This document shows positions 5,104 to 5,207 of a DNA stretch of 5,207 nucleotides, piece after piece. Where the stretch lies: positions 1 to 5,207 of the forward strand of contig JAEETG010000002.1 of NCBI GenBank assembly GCA_016290255.1, written 5' to 3'. Made by a program: the position numbers and the translations under genes. Under the pieces are notes generated by a model. It made no database searches. It had not been told where the DNA came from and saw only the letters and a list, made by a program, of their open reading frames with translations. The DNA comes from Clostridia bacterium. GTDB taxonomy: Bacteria; Bacillota; Clostridia; Christensenellales; UBA1242. Position 1 is the first letter of the stretch; each line of letters opens with the position of its first letter.

Positions 5104-5207
5104 TGAAACAGCTCACTTTACAAAACAATCTAAAAGAAATCAGGACAAAAAAGAACTTATCACAGCAAGAACTTGCCACACTTGTTGGAACGACAAGGCA
5201 AACAATC
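5103..5207 (+). CDS. XRE/Cro-type helix-turn-helix regulator (3' end outside window)
   Basis: The first 35 codons are present, with no stop before the right edge. The peptide begins MKQLTLQNNLKEIRTKKN and continues LSQQELATLVGTTRQTI. This matches the first helix, the LSQQELA second helix and the start of the recognition helix (TRQTI) of the XRE/Cro-CI family. Regulators with this RQTI signature next to small membrane proteins are usually short, about 65-70 residues, though the length here cannot be seen. The ATG overlaps the TAA of the membrane gene (TAATG), and a GGAG lies 10 nt upstream inside that gene, so the two are coupled. The protein probably binds the two palindromes at the operon promoter and represses its own operon; this is inferred from context. 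Confidence 0.88.
   Translation, partial: MKQLTLQNNLKEIRTKKNLSQQELATLVGTTRQTI

Noticed and set aside
1..5207. CRISPR array, mobile element, tRNA/rRNA, toxin-antitoxin or defence system
   Set aside because: No regularly spaced repeats, transposase or integrase motifs, terminal repeats or RNA gene folds were seen. The membrane-XRE pair does not resemble a known toxin-antitoxin pair closely enough to claim one.

Overview
The window is AT-rich DNA from a low-GC Gram-positive-type bacterium, most likely a member of the Bacillota (Firmicutes). The reasons are the AT-rich codon use, purine-rich Shine-Dalgarno sites, consensus sigma-A promoters with AT-rich spacers, a lipoteichoic-acid-synthase-type enzyme with its partner lipid kinase, and a small membrane protein plus XRE regulator pair typical of that phylum. 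The species cannot be named from the sequence. All tryptophans in the reading frames use TGG and the visible stops are TAA or TAG.

Layout: four genes lie on the minus strand and two on the plus strand, diverging from a 173-bp regulatory region (4598-4770). Read in their own direction, the minus-strand genes are: an S41-family peptidase (4597 to 3425); a diacylglycerol-kinase-type lipid kinase (3366 to 2482); an LtaS-type phosphoglycerol transferase (2478 to 451); and a small acidic protein of unknown function (378 to beyond the left edge). The plus-strand operon encodes a three-helix membrane protein (4771-5103, probably DUF6442-like) and an XRE-type DNA-binding protein that runs off the right edge (from 5103).

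The lipid kinase and the LtaS-type enzyme are 3 bp apart and form an operon that makes biochemical sense. LtaS-type enzymes strip glycerol-phosphate from phosphatidylglycerol and leave diacylglycerol; a DgkB-type kinase returns diacylglycerol to phosphatidic acid.

The most distinctive features are regulatory. Three of the four promoters are perfect TTGACA-17-TATAAT matches. In two minus-strand gaps the new promoter is built into the terminator of the gene before it: the -35 box is inside the terminator hairpin and the U-tract lies in the promoter spacer. The kinase promoter predicts transcription starting on the A of its ATG, so that mRNA should be leaderless. The plus-strand operon carries two near-identical 20-bp palindromes (ATGTAAA-N6-TTTACAT type), one over the -35 box and one over the transcription start, which are probable operators for the XRE protein. 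Two long reading frames (kinase and peptidase) could be extended upstream to TTG codons, but the promoters and ribosome sites show that shorter starts are the real ones. No stretch over 300 bases lacks a gene. No RNA gene, mobile element or CRISPR array was seen, and nothing here amounts to a clearly new multi-gene system.
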